A DNA stretch of 64,000 nucleotides from Dipteris shenzhenensis (lineage: Eukaryota > Polypodiophyta > Polypodiopsida > Gleicheniales): assembly GCA_047967505.1 (NCBI GenBank), contig CM106538.1; one strand, given 5' to 3'. Below are positions 22,433 through 33,309 of the stretch, in pieces; within the stretch, counting starts at the first letter, position 1; the number at the start of each line of letters is the position of its first letter. The notes below the pieces were generated by a model. It was not told the origin of the DNA. It made no database searches and worked only from the letters and a program-made list of their open reading frames with translations. A program made the position numbers and the translations under genes.

Positions 22433-23423
22433 TGTTAGAAAATACCCAACAGAGGGTACACGCAACGGAAATAATGCCCAGGAGCTCACACAGTGTGCGG
22501 TGTGGGTGTGGAATCACAAACTTCTTTACTTATGTGCATTCAATAGGTGTGCAGACTCATCAATAGACAATGAACCAATCAGATAGAGAAACCACCAAAA
22601 TATATATTTCCGTCCACAACTATGGACACAATACAAAAGAGACAGATCCAGAGTCCCACCAATGGTGTGGTCCTCTGATCTTACCACAAAGTCCTTCTCC
22701 TATCTGCTGGCTATCTCTAGACTAGAGTCCGCGTGCTCCACCTCGAGCGTGAGTAGACTTTCCGTCTAGAATGATCTTCTCCACCATGCTGTCTGGAAAC
22801 CAGTCTAGGTGGGCAGCTTCCTGATAGCTAAGTCTACAGCACAAGGTACTACTTTCTCCTCCTGACTGTAGGCCTAAAGATAGCCCTGCTGCTGCTCCTT
22901 CTGCTAGTGGAATTGCTGCTCCAGATGATGTTGAAATGAGGCCTGAATGGCCTCTTTATATAGGCCCCAAGTCCTGCACCCAAAAACCGACCAGTCTGTA
23001 AAAACCCCCCTTAAAGGGCTCACAAGTCAGGCCTTTTATGGCCCAAACTTCCAGGGCTTTTGGCCCTCCATTCAAGGCAAATATGCAGCCTATAAAAGGC
23101 CTGCAACCTACCCACTGACAGTCACATTCCTTGCTGTAGATCTGAGCCTGCACTCCCTGCCATGTCTACGCCTCTGCAAACAGTGCGCCTCCATGTCCTA
23201 GATCCTCCGTAATCTGTCCCAGACTGTCTTGCTTCTGCTCTGTACTTTCCTGGCCCTCTGTCCTGCCCTTAACAGTTCTAGATGTGCTGCCCACATGCCA
23301 GCCATGATGCTGTCTATGTGGCAGCCCCTTTCTCTCTTTTCCTGTTGGGTACTGTCCTAGGTCTCCCTCCCCCATGCTCTCCTTATATGGGGGCTTACAG
23401 ATGGGGAGGTGACCTTTCCAACA
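22433..23423 (-). repeat. 5' LTR of the gag-only copia element
   Basis: 991 bp, TG...CA bounded, followed by the ATAAC duplication. In element orientation a TATA-like stretch (plus cctataaaaggcc, about 23089-23101, and tttatatagg, about 22955) could supply the promoter; which one is used cannot be told. Confidence 0.92.
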
Positions 23424-23740
23424 ATAACAAGCTAGGGGACACATACATTACTTGTCTACCCAAATTAAGCTATATTGTTCTAACATATGGTTTATTTAGA
23501 TGGTGGTAGGTAAGTGGACACTGACCTTGGAGCCTGGATTAACTGACGGATTTGACACTTATTTACTCATTTTATGTAACCCTACCAAGAGTTTGTTTGT
23601 AATAATGCATTTGTAATTAAACTTAATTTGAGTTATTCAAGTATTTATTCCCCATATCTGAATTATTTCTAGTTAATGTTGTTAAGCTATTCTATGACTG
23701 AATCGATTGTATGGTTCATTTACTGATGGGATTATTAAAC
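23424..23740. repeat. direct duplication, copy B right part
   Basis: Begins with the second ATAAC and then resumes similarity to copy A at 'tgtctacccaaattaagctat', ending at 'gatgggattattaaac'. Together with 19141-19346 it is the host copy split by the LTR element. Confidence 0.85.
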
Positions 23741-24545
23741 ACGCATGCACGCACACACCTCCCCTTGCCTTGATATCTTTTGATATGGATTTTGAAAAAA
23801 AGGGGGGACCCTTACTCCTTAAACAATGGGGATCATACATTTCCCAAAATAATGAAGAACCAATGTATAGTTCCTTCATTAGTAGCAAGGATTTTACCAA
23901 TTATGGAATATATAATCATCAAGCTTTGGGGTAAACTATAAAGAGCTTTAAATATGTATATAATAGACTGAGCCGACTTATATTAAAAGGGGGACGTCAG
24001 CCCCTTTAGTTTAGGGATGTGCCTGGCGTTCCTACAAGTAACTGGCAGAAACTCATTTTCTTCAAGAATCTTGAATACATTTGGAGGCTCTATATTGAAT
24101 TCAACCCTGACACGCTGCTTGTTGATGACGTGATACAAGTCCATCTTGAATGACCCTGATGTATGCATTTGTCTTGAGAACCCGAAGAAAATCAATAGGA
24201 TCCCTTTTATTTGTAGAATGAACAAGTTAAGAAATCCAAAGGATGAGATATCCATGCCCACAAAGCAATATTATCACCATTTTGTGAGTACACAACCTGA
24301 GGGGCACTCTCGTCATCAGTCTTGTACATATATTATGGTTCATATGATGTAAAAAACTATATTGTGAAGGAGCTTTTGTAAGACCAGTGCACCTACCAAG
24401 TAATTTTTTATAATTAAACATATATTCAATTGTGATCTTCTGATGTTGTTTGTCTATGCTATAAAGCACATTACACATACACAAGTTCTCTCTTAATGTT
24501 ATGCAGTTGTATGAATTCTCTTTCACATGGATAAAAGTTACTGTG
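23741..24545. other. unassigned
   Basis: A minus-strand frame at 24261-23983 contains VRVEFNIEPPNVFKILEENE and looks protein-like in composition, but I recognise no family. The rest is AT-rich and non-coding as far as seen. Confidence 0.3.
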
Positions 24546-24755
24546 TGTGCTATATAGCACTAAATCGGTTATTGTCTATCAATATATCATCTATATGGCA
24601 CTAAAATAGTTAGTATATCTTCTAGATAGCACTAAATTGGTTATTGTCTATGCCATATAGCACAAAATTGGTTACTATTTGTCAATAGATCAGCTATATA
24701 GCAACAAATTAGTTAGTATATGTGCTATATAGCACTGAATTTGTTGCTGCCTATT
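24546..24755. repeat. degenerate AT-rich minisatellite
   Basis: About six units of roughly 30-40 bp built on 'tatagcactaaattggttattgtctat' variants, each ending in a ctatata/ctatatag word. Two units carry the palindrome gctatatagc. Confidence 0.75.
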
Positions 24756-25194
24756 TGACTATTTGATTTCATGATTATGTTGCACCACGATTAAAACACT
24801 TTCTTCCTTTGTGCCCAAACATATTGAACCCATAATCAAATATAAGAAGCCCAAAAATTTTGGTTGCAATAGTGGGTTGGGTTGGTATTTTTTCTTTAAG
24901 GATACCCATGTGCTGAGTTGTAGACTCTGCTATTTTACCGGTTGTTCATGAGGGACTTTGGGAGTAATTCTCCTGTTCATGTTGATTGACCTTATGATCA
25001 TGTAGACTAAGATAAGTTCACGGCTATTGTGTAGATGGTTGTCTTTAGAAAAGAAGAGCAATGAAATTGGAGGATGACAATATTGTTGGTTTTTTTACAT
25101 TGGCTCTGTTATTTTTTTTGGCTGCTTGTGCATTGAGTAGAAGAGATGGAACATAATAGTAGAACAAAATAGGTCTAAAATAAAACACAATAGA
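24756..25194. other. unassigned, AT-rich
   Basis: No recognisable gene or repeat. It borders the transposase relic and may include its 3' flank. Confidence 0.35.
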
Positions 25195-27860
25195 TCATCT
25201 TTTGACAGTATTTTGCACAACCCTATGAATCATGCACAAAAAAAGGTTTGGATTGGTTGTTACTAAAAAGGTTGATGAAATGTTTCGGAGTTCACAGGCC
25301 ATATTTGCCTCACATTTAGGCCTCGTAGGGTAATGCATTTTAGATCGATTTGTGCACCTGCGAGGATAGGTTATGTTACTTTTGGGATCCACCAATTCCA
25401 TGTCAAATTTCATGGCTCTAACAAGATGAGAAAGATAATAGAGGCTAACTTGTTTTCGAGCAAACAATATTGATGGTCACTGTGTTTTTCATAATACCAT
25501 CCAATAACATAGTGTGAGCCCTTGCCACACTTAGTGCCCCACTTGTCAATAGTAACTTTCCCGACTATTTGCTTTGCATGGCTGCATTTCAAAATGAAGA
25601 AGTCTACACCCTCGTCTTTTCCCTCCTTAGCATTCACTGCAAAATTTTCTCCCTCTACAAGTAGATCACTTAGCAAGTCCTCACAGCCCACATAGATAGG
25701 TTCTTCAACTATGTTGTATTCACTTGATACCTCATCAGTTGGAGAAAGAATGCCCGATGCCCAAGCTTGAACATAGGACTTGTTCTCACACGATCTCCAC
25801 CTTTTGTGCATGCATGCATGGAAATAGTAAGGCAATTCCCTTTTCTTGAATTGTGTTGCATCATGCTTGCAAAATCCTTAAATGCTATGCAATCCTCAAG
25901 ACCCTTGCACAACCCCATGTCTTAGCTCTATCCACTTCACCCAACTTGAACCCCCAAAAACTCTTTTGGATGGTGCTTCCTTATGCTTGGAACTAGTAGA
26001 TGCAGTAGTACTCAACAAATTTGTTAAAAATTGCACTACATCAGCTGCCTGCTTCAATACCACACCATCAGTCTTGAGATGCTCATGTGTAAGGGCCTTT
26101 TTAATCAATGCACCTACACCATCATATTCTCCTTTGCCATAGCCTGATCCAAAGAAGTTCCAGGTCATCTCAACATTGGTCAGTGCAAAAAAAATCTGGC
26201 AACAAAGTAAATGGGTCTTGTTGCCTTAAACTGAGATGCTACTCCATCGGACCACACCCTGTGTCTTTTGAATTGTACCCCTTGTTCTTCAAGCCACTTG
26301 CAGTGAAGCAAACTTGACAATGCTGTACAAAAAGAGTATCGTGCGTTTTATCATTAAAAACGTAGAAATGAAATTTCTTGATAATTTGGTCATCCACAAA
26401 GTTGCAGTGATAAGTAATATGAACAAGGATTGTACACTGATCCGAATGCGAATGCATGAATTGAATTTCATTTTGGACTTTGAACGAGTAATTCTTTGCA
26501 AAATCTATAACAGACACAATGACATCTAAAGGGAAATTCTTCAAACACTCCCTAAAGTGGTCCACCTACCATTTGGATATGAAGTTGTGTCTGATGAAAG
26601 TGGTTGTGTGTTTCTTTAACATGGGATAACATGCCATTGACTGGCATCTCCTTAACCGATAAAACTTTGTGCTTTTTCCTTTCTTGTTCAGCCTAGCATC
26701 GACGTCCTCAAACACCTAAACCATCATGTTTTTTTGCTCATGTGCTACTTCATTTGGGCAGATTGCAAGTTTTTGTACACCACACCTTTCACATTCTCCC
26801 ATGAGGTACTCATAATCATGGAATGTTGAATCTTTGCCTTTAGCACAAACACAAGATTCCCACAATTGTGTGACCCCACTAAAGGCATGCTCCTTTGCAC
26901 CACATTTGCCTACTCCTACTGATGAAAGGCATATACTACAAAGATGAGCATGACACTCCATGTAAACCAAATATAGCCTTGCGAACAAGGCGAAGAGCTT
27001 CCTTCAAGTATATCATTTGAATGTGATATAAGTAGCAACATGTGTTTCTATCCTTAAGCTTGCGTACAAAGTAAGGTTTCAGCTTCTCAAAGGACCTCAG
27101 CCCTATACAAATACTTGGATATGCAACTTTGAACACCCTGAAGAAGTTTGTTTCCCACCTATATAGCACATAGCCTGGGAATCATCAAGGAAATGTATTG
27201 GGTCCTTCTCATATTCATTTTTTGCAATTCGATGCAACAAATGTCCTTGTTTGGTGTCACCGTTGTTTGTTTTGTCCAAAATTTGACGACGAGTTCCCTT
27301 ACTTCAAAGCTCAACACGCGTTTGCAAAGATAGAAAGACAGCTTTCTTCCATTCTCATCATTTGAAAACCTATTAAGTGGTAAGTATAAATTCATAGGGT
27401 CTATGTTCAGCACTCTTGAAGCTCTTGAAATAGAAATCTCATCCTCATTTAATGATGCCACTACCATGGTGGTTTGTATGCTTCGCTTCACAAAGAGTTC
27501 TATGTCTAATATGGGATTCTTTAGTTCTTGTAAGGACCTCTTTAATGTTGATAGAAGTGTGAAATTATCAACGTGTTGGTCACCAAGACATTTCCGAATG
27601 TGTTCGTCATTCATCACTGATTGAATGATTTCTGACCTGTCTCTCCTACCAAAAGCAAGTGACAACTACAAAATACTATTGGCTATTTTGCCTGAAGTTT
27701 CTTTCTTCTTTGCTTCAATGTCCATTGAAAGGTCATTGATTTGTGCTGCTAGTTTTCTTTTCTTTTGCTCCCATCTCCTGCCACATTCATATTTTCGTAT
27801 AATCTATGATTCTGGCGAGATATCTTCGACAAGGCTCGGATTGCAATGAACAATATACAT
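25195..27860 (-). pseudogene. decayed transposase-like gene of the 'WSDG...QFK' type
   Basis: The minus-strand pieces line up as one relic. A lysine-rich coiled-coil-like start (about 27800-27680, KKRKLAAQINDLSMDIEAKK) is followed by a segment ending near VELVVKFW-type sequence (27665-27159). FFRVFKVAYPSICIGLRSFE and KLKPYFVRKLKDRNTCC (27169-26936) follow, then a Cys-rich part with GECERCGVQKLAICP (26988-26716). VHITYHCNFVDDQ and KTHDTLFVQHCQ (26565-26239) come next, then VWSDGVASQFKATRPIYFVA (about 26260-26200) and NFFGSGYGKGEYDGVGALIK (26168-25896). The SDG...QFK and GKGEYDGVGA blocks resemble RNase H-fold transposase-like proteins I recall in animal and plant genomes. Stops and shifts show it is dead. 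Family identity is tentative. Confidence 0.55.
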
Positions 27861-28559
27861 TAGAATGTTACTAGGTTCCATAAACCATGTGAGTTACAGG
27901 TGCACAGGCAAGAATAGATGTAGAAGACTGTGAGAGAGGGGAAGATACCATAAAATCTTACACATTACATATTAGAAACTATGCATACCTCATCAACGGG
28001 GCCATGGTTGTAGGGAAGATTGACGGGTGGTTCCATATTGTGCTTGGGCAGAGAAAAGGATGTGCAGACAAGAAGCATAGAAGATTATTATCGAGGTTCA
28101 GAGAGACAACAAGAGATACAAGACATAAGATTGCAACAGCTTCAAATTGTGAGACAAATAGAAACACAACGGGAGAACAGAGAAAAGATTGGGTGGGTCC
28201 CATCGACAGAGTTTGCAGTTACAATAGATTCCCACGTTCTCTGTTGCCATGTCAGTTGCTATCCTTCAGATCTCAACTATAGTCTCCCCCAATCTTGTGG
28301 GTGCAACAGGTGCCTTGGCTTGAGTGGTCTCTATGTTGGGCTAGGTGATAGGTCTCACCTCTTCCATACTCTTAACTGATGGAGTCAAGCTTTGACTTGA
28401 TGGTGGCACTCCCTCCATGTCCTAGGAAGTCTCGTTGGGTTGATTCTTTGTTGTATCTAGCTCAAGGGTGGGTTGCTTCTTTGCACTTTCCTTGGCAGAC
28501 TCCTCTGTGACTTATTTATTAGTTTCCCCTTGCCATCTGATCACCCAAGTGCATATTAG
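27861..28559. other. unassigned
   Basis: Overlapping frames occur on both strands at 27979-28379. The plus-strand one has a Gln/Arg-rich stretch (RLQQLQIVRQIETQRENREK) that would form a coiled coil. No family was recognised; it could be the 5' part of the transposase relic or unrelated. Confidence 0.3.
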
Positions 28560-29330
28560 ACATACCATCTCTCTCTTGTGCTATGGTCTCCTGGCCATGT
28601 GGTGAGCCTTGGGTATGGGGTGGAGAAGGATGAGTGTCAGGGTTGTTGAAGAAAGTTAAAAGGAGTGAGAGGAGCTTGTTCAGAGTCAGCATCTAGGGAA
28701 GAGGCTATCACAGTAGTGGAGGGAGGGGGAAGTGGATTCACTGGGATAGGAGTTAGGGTCTATCTATGAAGATAGGCTATGGTAGACCGATTTTTTTGAA
28801 TAAAACTCGAGACTAAATGAGGTGGAGGCCCTGAGCAGGATTCAACAATAATGACCTACGAGTCACTTGTCATAGAGTAGGTGCTCCAACTATTGTACCC
28901 AAACCACCTCCTTCACTTCTTTCTCTATTTCAGTCAAAGACTCATCCATCCACCTGCTGTATCCATTCAAAGGTTGGCTAACCATCCTAGTGATCTTAAT
29001 TGAGATGGTGCCTAATCGTAAAGATCTCTAGCCAAGAAATCTGTACCTTGTCGTCGTATGCTGCTAGGGCTTTAGTCATGAACTTTTCCAAGTGGGATAT
29101 ACTCAAGACTCTTGTTCAACCCAATATACTCTAGGAAGAATCTAAAGAAGGGTTGTGAATCCACGTCCTTTTCCTTGCTGATAAGGTATCCCTGTGACTG
29201 ATGGAAGGTATTGACTTTGAACTGCCTATCATAGTGGGGCACGGTTGCATGCTACTCCTTTTAGAATGGTCAATGGGCATCGACTCCAATGTGAAGTTTT
29301 TTCATTTAACCACTTAGATTGCACGTTCAA
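28560..29330 (-). pseudogene. unrecognised coding relic
   Basis: The minus strand reads through protein-like segments in alternating frames, such as FKVNTFHQSQGYLISKEKD, FFRFFLEYIGLNKSLEYIPL, FMTKALAAYDDKVQISWLEI and GYSRWMDESLTEIEKEVKEV. Composition is that of a real protein, but stops (TGA and TAG) and shifts break it. I know no family for it. It is close to a gypsy integrase relic and may be the gag or accessory gene of an LTR element. Confidence 0.35.
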
Positions 29331-29790
29331 TGATGTGTGCATTGGCCTTGTATGAGTTGAGGAGCTCCTACACCACCTCAAGTCTCCACATGTCAAACCA
29401 TGGTAGATTTGCCACGTCTAGCAACTTGTTGCACTTAATCATCTTTATTGCCATTGAGAGAAGACACTGTATCATTTTGTGGCTCTTTCCCCTCTACCAG
29501 ACACAAAAGAAGCCATGGCTTGGATGGGAATCATGAAGGCAACGAGAATGCAAATAGGATGGCAGCTGAGTCTGTGAGGATAGTTGTAAAACGAAGGCGA
29601 GGAGTAGATTGTATAGAGATGAATGAGTGTGAGATGTTGCATGAGACAATGGCTCATTTTGCTAATGATTTGCTGCTAGTTTCAACATCCCATGTGACTT
29701 CTCAACCAGAACCCCCTTGCTATAGTTCTCATGGTTAGTAACAGAAATAGTGAGTTTAAGAGACTCAATGCCATGTGGCACTTTGTCATG
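29331..29790. other. unassigned
   Basis: Plus-strand frame 29448-29738 has no recognised motif. No repeat was seen. Confidence 0.3.
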
Positions 29791-30440
29791 TCATTGTGAA
29801 TTGTCTACTATGATCAAACTTGCTATGACTCTTTTGTATGGATTAACTTGGCTCTCGTTAATCAATTCGGGATTCACCTTCCCTTCTAGATCATCTAGTT
29901 CAACTATACCATTATCATGAACCACTATCAGTTTGTATGGACCATCCCATCCAACTTTGAAACTAGGCTTCATCATACCATCCCTTGCTTATGTACAACA
30001 CAAGCATATCTTTTCAAATTTTTGGGCACAATATAACTACCATGCCATGCCTTCCTCTCCTTGGAATTCCTTGTTGTGTCCACACAGCTCATAAACACAA
30101 TTCATCCAATTTATTGAGTTGCTCCAAATAGAGATGAACTACTTTACGTTCACCAAGGCGATATTTTGCAACCACGTGCAATCTCAAAACAAGAAATTTC
30201 ACTTGGACAACAACTTCCAATCCCAAGGCCATTCAAAAGGGAGTGATATTTGTAGTGATTTGCATGGTGACATTAGTCTAACATTCATAACCTTTGCAAC
30301 GTCAAATCAACGTAATATGTTGCTCCAATGCCAAGACTATCACATGTCAAATAATCTAAATCGCTTCTCCTTGGGAAGTCCTCTCAAGGCCACATTCAAT
30401 TTCTTCTCACTTTTTATGAAAATCAATGACATGGTGTAAT
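29791..30440 (-). pseudogene. Ty3/gypsy integrase C-terminal relic
   Basis: The minus strand gives FLVLRLHVVAKYRLGERKVV and LEQLNKLDEL (about 30230-30110), then after a frame change KPSFKVGWDGPYKLIVVHD and GIVELDDLEGKV (29976-29791). This is the end of a gypsy integrase: the post-core helix region followed by the SH3-like K-x-x-W-x-GP-Y barrel. The catalytic core with DDE residues is not preserved here. Stops break the frame. It could belong with the unrecognised relic at 28560-29330. Confidence 0.75.
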
Positions 30441-31691
30441 GTATAAAAGCTTCCATCACTTTCCACTACATTCGGGAGTTGATGCTCACAAAATCCTCAA
30501 ACTTTAGAAAGAACCCCTCTACCCCCTTCTCTAGGTGTCATCTCTTATGAGGAAAATATTATTTGACTTCTAAACGATTCAACCTCTAGGGCTATTGGGC
30601 CAAGAAAGGGAGAGAGATTCTCAACGAGAGGTGGCATTAACAAGGGGGATGATATATTATTCCTATGATAGCACGAGGTTGAATTTTCTTGAAAGGATTT
30701 GAAAATACATGACCTCTTGCGGTACATCATACCTTGGTTAAGAAACTTTAGTATGAGGTCTAGTTTACAAATCAAGTTCCCATGGACTTTGCACCATATA
30801 TACCTTTGGAAGAGTAGAATATATTCATTTGTACAAATTCAAATGTTTGTTGTTCTACAAATCAAGTTCCTGTGGACTTTGCACTAACCCATCACTTGTA
30901 CTACACCTAATAAACTAGGAGGGGCCCAGCATAATTTTTTAGCTACACCTTTTGAATCTATTTTAGTAGAAGAAAAATGTTCTAAAGGCACCTCTTACAA
31001 CCCATAGATGATTCAATCAAACTCAAAGCAAGATCCTGAGTCATCAACGCAAATAGTATATCATCCTCATGTAGATACAAGAGAGCAATACACCATACAT
31101 ATATATCATTCAACCACATTGAGTTATATTATAAACTACCTGAACAATGCATTCAAAAGATATTACTAAACTTTATGAACTTGAAACATTACCTGCATTT
31201 TGTACTTCTAATCCATGAGCTTCGAAAATTTTTTATATCATCAGATGTGAGCCTCCAAGTAATTGCATGCTAGGCTCAAATCTAAGAGTCTAGTCTATCT
31301 CATGAGGCAACAAAATCTACAAAGAGAGGTGCAATAGGAGTGAAAAGTGTGAATCAATGCTAGAAAAAACTTGCCCTTTAGTGTATTTTGCATTGGCTAA
31401 ATTTGCAAAAAATCGTCTAAAATTTTACTGTGCCTTTGGAAGGAATACCAACTGAGATTTTGAATATTTTAGTGTAAAACTGGTAAAATATATATGTTTT
31501 GAGACTAAAAAACTGGCGTGACTTGGAAATTATCCTAATTTGATTGGCTGAAAAAAACTGCGATGAGGGGACTAATAAAATGAGCTAAGCTACTATGAAC
31601 AAAACACGTAACCTTCAAACTGAAGCATCTTTAACAAGATGAATTTCATTCATGTGGCCTGCCCTAGATGAAAGGGGGTAAATTGCAAACT
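30441..31691. other. unassigned, with a short direct repeat
   Basis: The phrase caaatcaagttcc-tggactttgca occurs at 30769-30793 and again at 30858-30883. No recognised coding sequence. The latter part is AT-rich and lies 3' of the CASP-like gene. Confidence 0.4.
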
Positions 31692-31692
31692 C

Positions 31693-31739
<47 letters not shown>

Positions 31740-31780
31740 GGGGAGAAAAAAGTGGAGGATTTCAAGAGATGAAGAAGAAG

Positions 31781-31844
<64 letters not shown>

Positions 31845-31880
31845 GGGGGGAAGAAAAAGATGGGAAGAGGAAGAGAAAGA

Positions 31881-31926
<46 letters not shown>

Positions 31927-31976
31927 GGGGGAGAAAAAGATGGGAAGAGAAAGAGAGAGAAGGAAGAGAGAGAAAG
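31692..31976. repeat. long compound (GT)/(GA)n purine tract
   Basis: (gt)n followed by three long (ga)n runs, separated by g-rich and gaa-rich stretches including a poly-G run near 31833-31850. All long frames over it are simple-repeat artefacts. It lies about 400 bp 3' of the CASP-like gene. Confidence 0.95.
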
Positions 31977-32370
31977 GGGTAGAAAAAAATGGGATGAAAA
32001 TAGCAATAATCAATAACCAATCCAATGGTTCCACGCAACCAACCCCAAAACCAATCAAATATTGCCACTCGAGCAGACCAAAAATAGAAATTTATAATTT
32101 CCACCAAAACCAACCATTCTCTATAGCCTTCCCCCCCCAAAAGCCAAAAAGGTGGAGAATTTCATGGGTACTCACATGCTCCTCCAATCCTCCAACCAAA
32201 AGAAAGTGAACATCAAAATAACTAAATACTTGATTTTTCTCTTTAGAGGCCAAACGATTACTAAAAGGCTTACCTATTCGGGCAGAAACGGGCATATCCT
32301 GATTCTTGCCAAGAACAAAACTTCAAACAAAATCTTTTTCGTTACTGGGCAGAAGCTCGAAACATAAAAC

Positions 32371-33309
32371 TCAAGCGTGCATAACCCATCTCGCTAGCCG
32401 CAAACCGGAAAGCAGAGACGATAGAGCAATGAAGAGAAACGCAGCGTAGCCCATCCCTATGGCAATTTCTGCTTGGGTACAGAACGGAGAAACTTCCTTG
32501 CAAGTGTACTTGGACTCGATAAGAATGAGGCCATTCCTCATGCCATGAGCGACGGCCGTGCCCGCTGAGCAGGCTGAGAATATCAGATACGCAAACCCCT
32601 GTAACAACCACCGCAAGAACCTTCGTTAATTAGTCACATAGGTTTGCTGGTGAACGCGATCGTGATACAGCCCTCGCTGAGGATATTCAAGATCCCTACT
32701 CTATCTCAGGAAGCTCGGTGGTTTTGTCACACAAAGAAAGGAGCCCAACCTGGTCATGCCCGTAATCGAACCAATGGGCCAAACCATCAGGCATCAGAGT
32801 TGCCCCAACAAACAGATACCAGATGCCCAAACCGATTTCCGCGAGCGAATAGATGCAAACGATGCAACTGGCAGCAAAGACAAACCTGAAAATCCAGCAG
32901 ACACCTGAGAAAGAGGTCAAGCAAGAATCCAGCACGGTGACCGCTCGTTTCCACTGTCAGGGGATGTGTCCTATCATCTACGGTGGCTGCAACTGGCAAT
33001 AGTAGGATGGAAAGAAGCGTTGGTGGGAGCTTTGGGGGTGCACCTGTAGGCGTCAAAATCGAACCACCGAATTTTACCGGCGCTTGTGACCTTGATGGGG
33101 TGGTTGTCTGTAACCATAATGATCAAAGATGCACACGAGAAGGCCAAGGTGAGCAGGCGGAAAAGGAGGAGGCGAGCGTCTGCAGAGTTCCTTCCGGGGT
33201 CAGGATGATGATCGCCATAGTAGTGGACGTCTTTACTATTGCCAAGTTCAGTAGACATCTGAAGCTCTGAGCGGTTGAGGACTCGATCTGAATATTCAGG
33301 CGAGTCCAT
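32371..33309 (-). CDS. CASP-like four-helix membrane protein, three exons
   Basis: CASP-like (CASPL) proteins are plant plasma-membrane proteins of the MARVEL/CASP fold; founding members scaffold the Casparian strip. Exons on the minus strand are 33309-33044, 32885-32750 and 32598-32371 (stop included), joined by introns with CAG/ACAG acceptors and GT donors. The phases fit exactly (266, 136, 228 bp), giving 209 residues. TM1 lies near residues 45-65 with the conserved Arg (LLLFRLLTLAFSCASLIIMV). TM2 is AASCIVCIYSLAEIGLGIWY. TM3 follows an Asp (YGHDQGFAYLIFSACSAG). TM4 is AAFLFIALSSLLSGL. The Arg in TM1 and Asp near TM3 are the family hallmarks. The start is the first ATG in frame (MDSPEYSDRV). 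No damage was seen. Confidence 0.9.

Larger units (their letters stand above)
19347..23423 (-). mobile_element. complete gag-only Ty1/copia-type LTR element (TR-GAG-like), 4,077 bp
   Basis: Two LTRs (19347-20356 and 22433-23423) begin TGTTAG and end CCAACA on the plus strand. The 5 bp ATAAC target-site duplication lies at 19342-19346 and 23424-23428. In the minus orientation the 5' LTR is followed at once by TGGTATCAGAGCCC, matching the tRNA-iMet primer-binding site. A GTGAGAGGGGG polypurine tract precedes the 3' LTR. The 2,076 bp interior encodes one Gag-like frame and no protease, integrase, RT or RNase H motif. Gag-only elements with intact LTRs are known in plants as TR-GAGs and rely on polymerase from relatives. 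The intact duplication and near-identical LTRs point to a fairly recent insertion. Confidence 0.93.

Noticed and set aside
31694-32209. Long frames made of ER or SL repeats on both strands
   Set aside because: They translate a (GA)n/(CT)n microsatellite; composition alone explains the open frames.
32983-33270. Plus-strand frame over the CASP-like first exon
   Set aside because: Opposite strand of a well-supported spliced gene; no domain of its own.
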